The notes under the pieces were generated by a model. That model was not told the origin of the DNA and searched no databases. It saw nothing but the letters and a program-made list of their open reading frames with translations. DNA of 64,000 nt from Amborella trichopoda (lineage: Eukaryota; Streptophyta; Magnoliopsida; Amborellales; Amborellaceae). Position numbers and translations under genes: made by a program. Each line of letters opens with the position of its first letter. Position 1 is the first letter of the stretch. The stretch lies in NCBI RefSeq assembly GCF_000471905.2, contig NW_006499207.1, positions 747,514 to 811,513 of the forward strand. The letters run 5' to 3'. Below, piece by piece: positions 63,799-64,000 of the stretch.

Positions 63799-64000
63799 AG
63801 TGAACTCATCCGGTTCGCCGGTGAGGTATAAGTGGACCTATCTGGGACGCCGGTAGGGATTAAGTGGACTCATCTGGTACGCCGATGAGGCGTAAGTGGA
63901 CCTGCAGGGATTAAGTGGACCTATCTGGGAAGCCGATAGGGATTAAGTGGACCCATTAGAACGCTGATGGGGTATAAAGGTGATCTACTTGGGACGCCAA
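63799..64000 (+). repeat. 32-bp tandem array, each unit a hairpin
   Basis: Units start AGTGGACC/AGTGGACT at 63,799, 63,831, 63,863, 63,895, 63,914 (short unit), 63,946 and 63,978. Each full unit has six-base arms around an ACGCC-type loop: CTCATC/GATGAG, CCTATC/GATAGG, CCCATT/GATGGG. Confidence 0.88.

Larger units (their letters stand above)
62616..64000 (+). repeat. Start of an LTR (probably chromovirus-like), running off the window
   Basis: TGTAACAATCCTAAACTTTC at 62,616 begins abruptly inside the Tat LTR. The next ~1.1 kb is A/T-rich with no gene. It contains a 52-bp direct duplication and a 32-bp hairpin array. The start TGTAACAA.C resembles that of the E-4 LTR. Orientation and class are inferred. 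Confidence 0.55.

Noticed and set aside
1..64000. CRISPR-like regular repeats (90-bp, 50-bp and 32-bp arrays)
   Set aside because: The units are contiguous and decayed throughout, with no unique spacers and no cas genes; the context is plant retrotransposon DNA.
1..64000. Search for host genes, tRNA or rRNA genes
   Set aside because: Every coding stretch with recognisable motifs is retrotransposon-derived, and no tRNA-like cloverleaf or rRNA sequence was noticed by eye; a tRNAscan and a protein homology search would settle it.

Overview
The window is plant intergenic DNA, probably from a seed plant with a large genome. It consists almost entirely of old, nested LTR retrotransposons. I see no host protein-coding gene, tRNA or rRNA. 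Every coding signal that I recognise is retrotransposon gag, protease-less pol or the pre-gag leader ORF of such elements, and all are interrupted by stops or frameshifts. The main family is Ty3/gypsy of the Tat (Ogre-like) lineage. The evidence is a primer binding site of the TGGCGACTCC.. (tRNA-Arg) type, long LTRs of 2.6-3.8 kb, an extra ORF between the PBS and gag, Tat-type gag/RT/RNase H/integrase, and a long repeat-rich region between integrase and the 3' LTR. A second family is chromovirus-like (tRNA-iMet PBS, gag with two CCHC knuckles).

Layout: 1-3,499 is the 5' part of a minus-strand Tat element, E-A (gag, leader ORF, PBS, and an LTR shrunk to about 237 bp). 3,500-5,470 is a fragment resembling the Tat 3' region, including an outward-facing TATA module. 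5,471-20,700 is a plus-strand Tat element, E-0, with a 3.8 kb LTR, leader ORF and gag but no pol, and a 3' region carrying a 90-bp tandem array. A chromovirus-like solo LTR (16,259-19,747, TSD TCACC) splits its 3' region. 20,705-24,627 is the 5' part of a minus-strand chromovirus-like element, E-4. 24,633-25,811 and 56,668-59,772 are two halves of one minus-strand Tat element, E-3. It was split by the plus-strand Tat element E-1 (25,812-56,667, TSD ACCGG/ACCGA, gag and pol present). E-1's own 3' LTR is split by the minus-strand Tat element E-2 (42,803-55,876). E-3's gag is also broken by a plus-strand Tat LTR (59,773-62,615), which a further LTR starting at 62,616 interrupts in turn.

The order of events can be read from the nesting: E-3 first, then E-1 and the 59,773 LTR, then E-2 and the 62,616 LTR. 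The elements share one design: LTR with a conserved core promoter and a possible intron in the leader, PBS, an unrecognised leader ORF ('ORF1'), gag with CX2HX4HX4C knuckles, RT/RNase H/integrase, then a 3' region with a TATA box and a conserved block on the opposite strand, minisatellites and a small sense ORF. The most interesting candidates are this antisense module (three copies), the leader ORF (four copies), the putative LTR-embedded intron, the 90-bp higher-order tandem array, and the hairpin-forming tandem repeats with compensating changes in the chromovirus-like LTRs. All homology calls were made by eye from motifs and from comparing copies inside the window; no database or alignment program was used.
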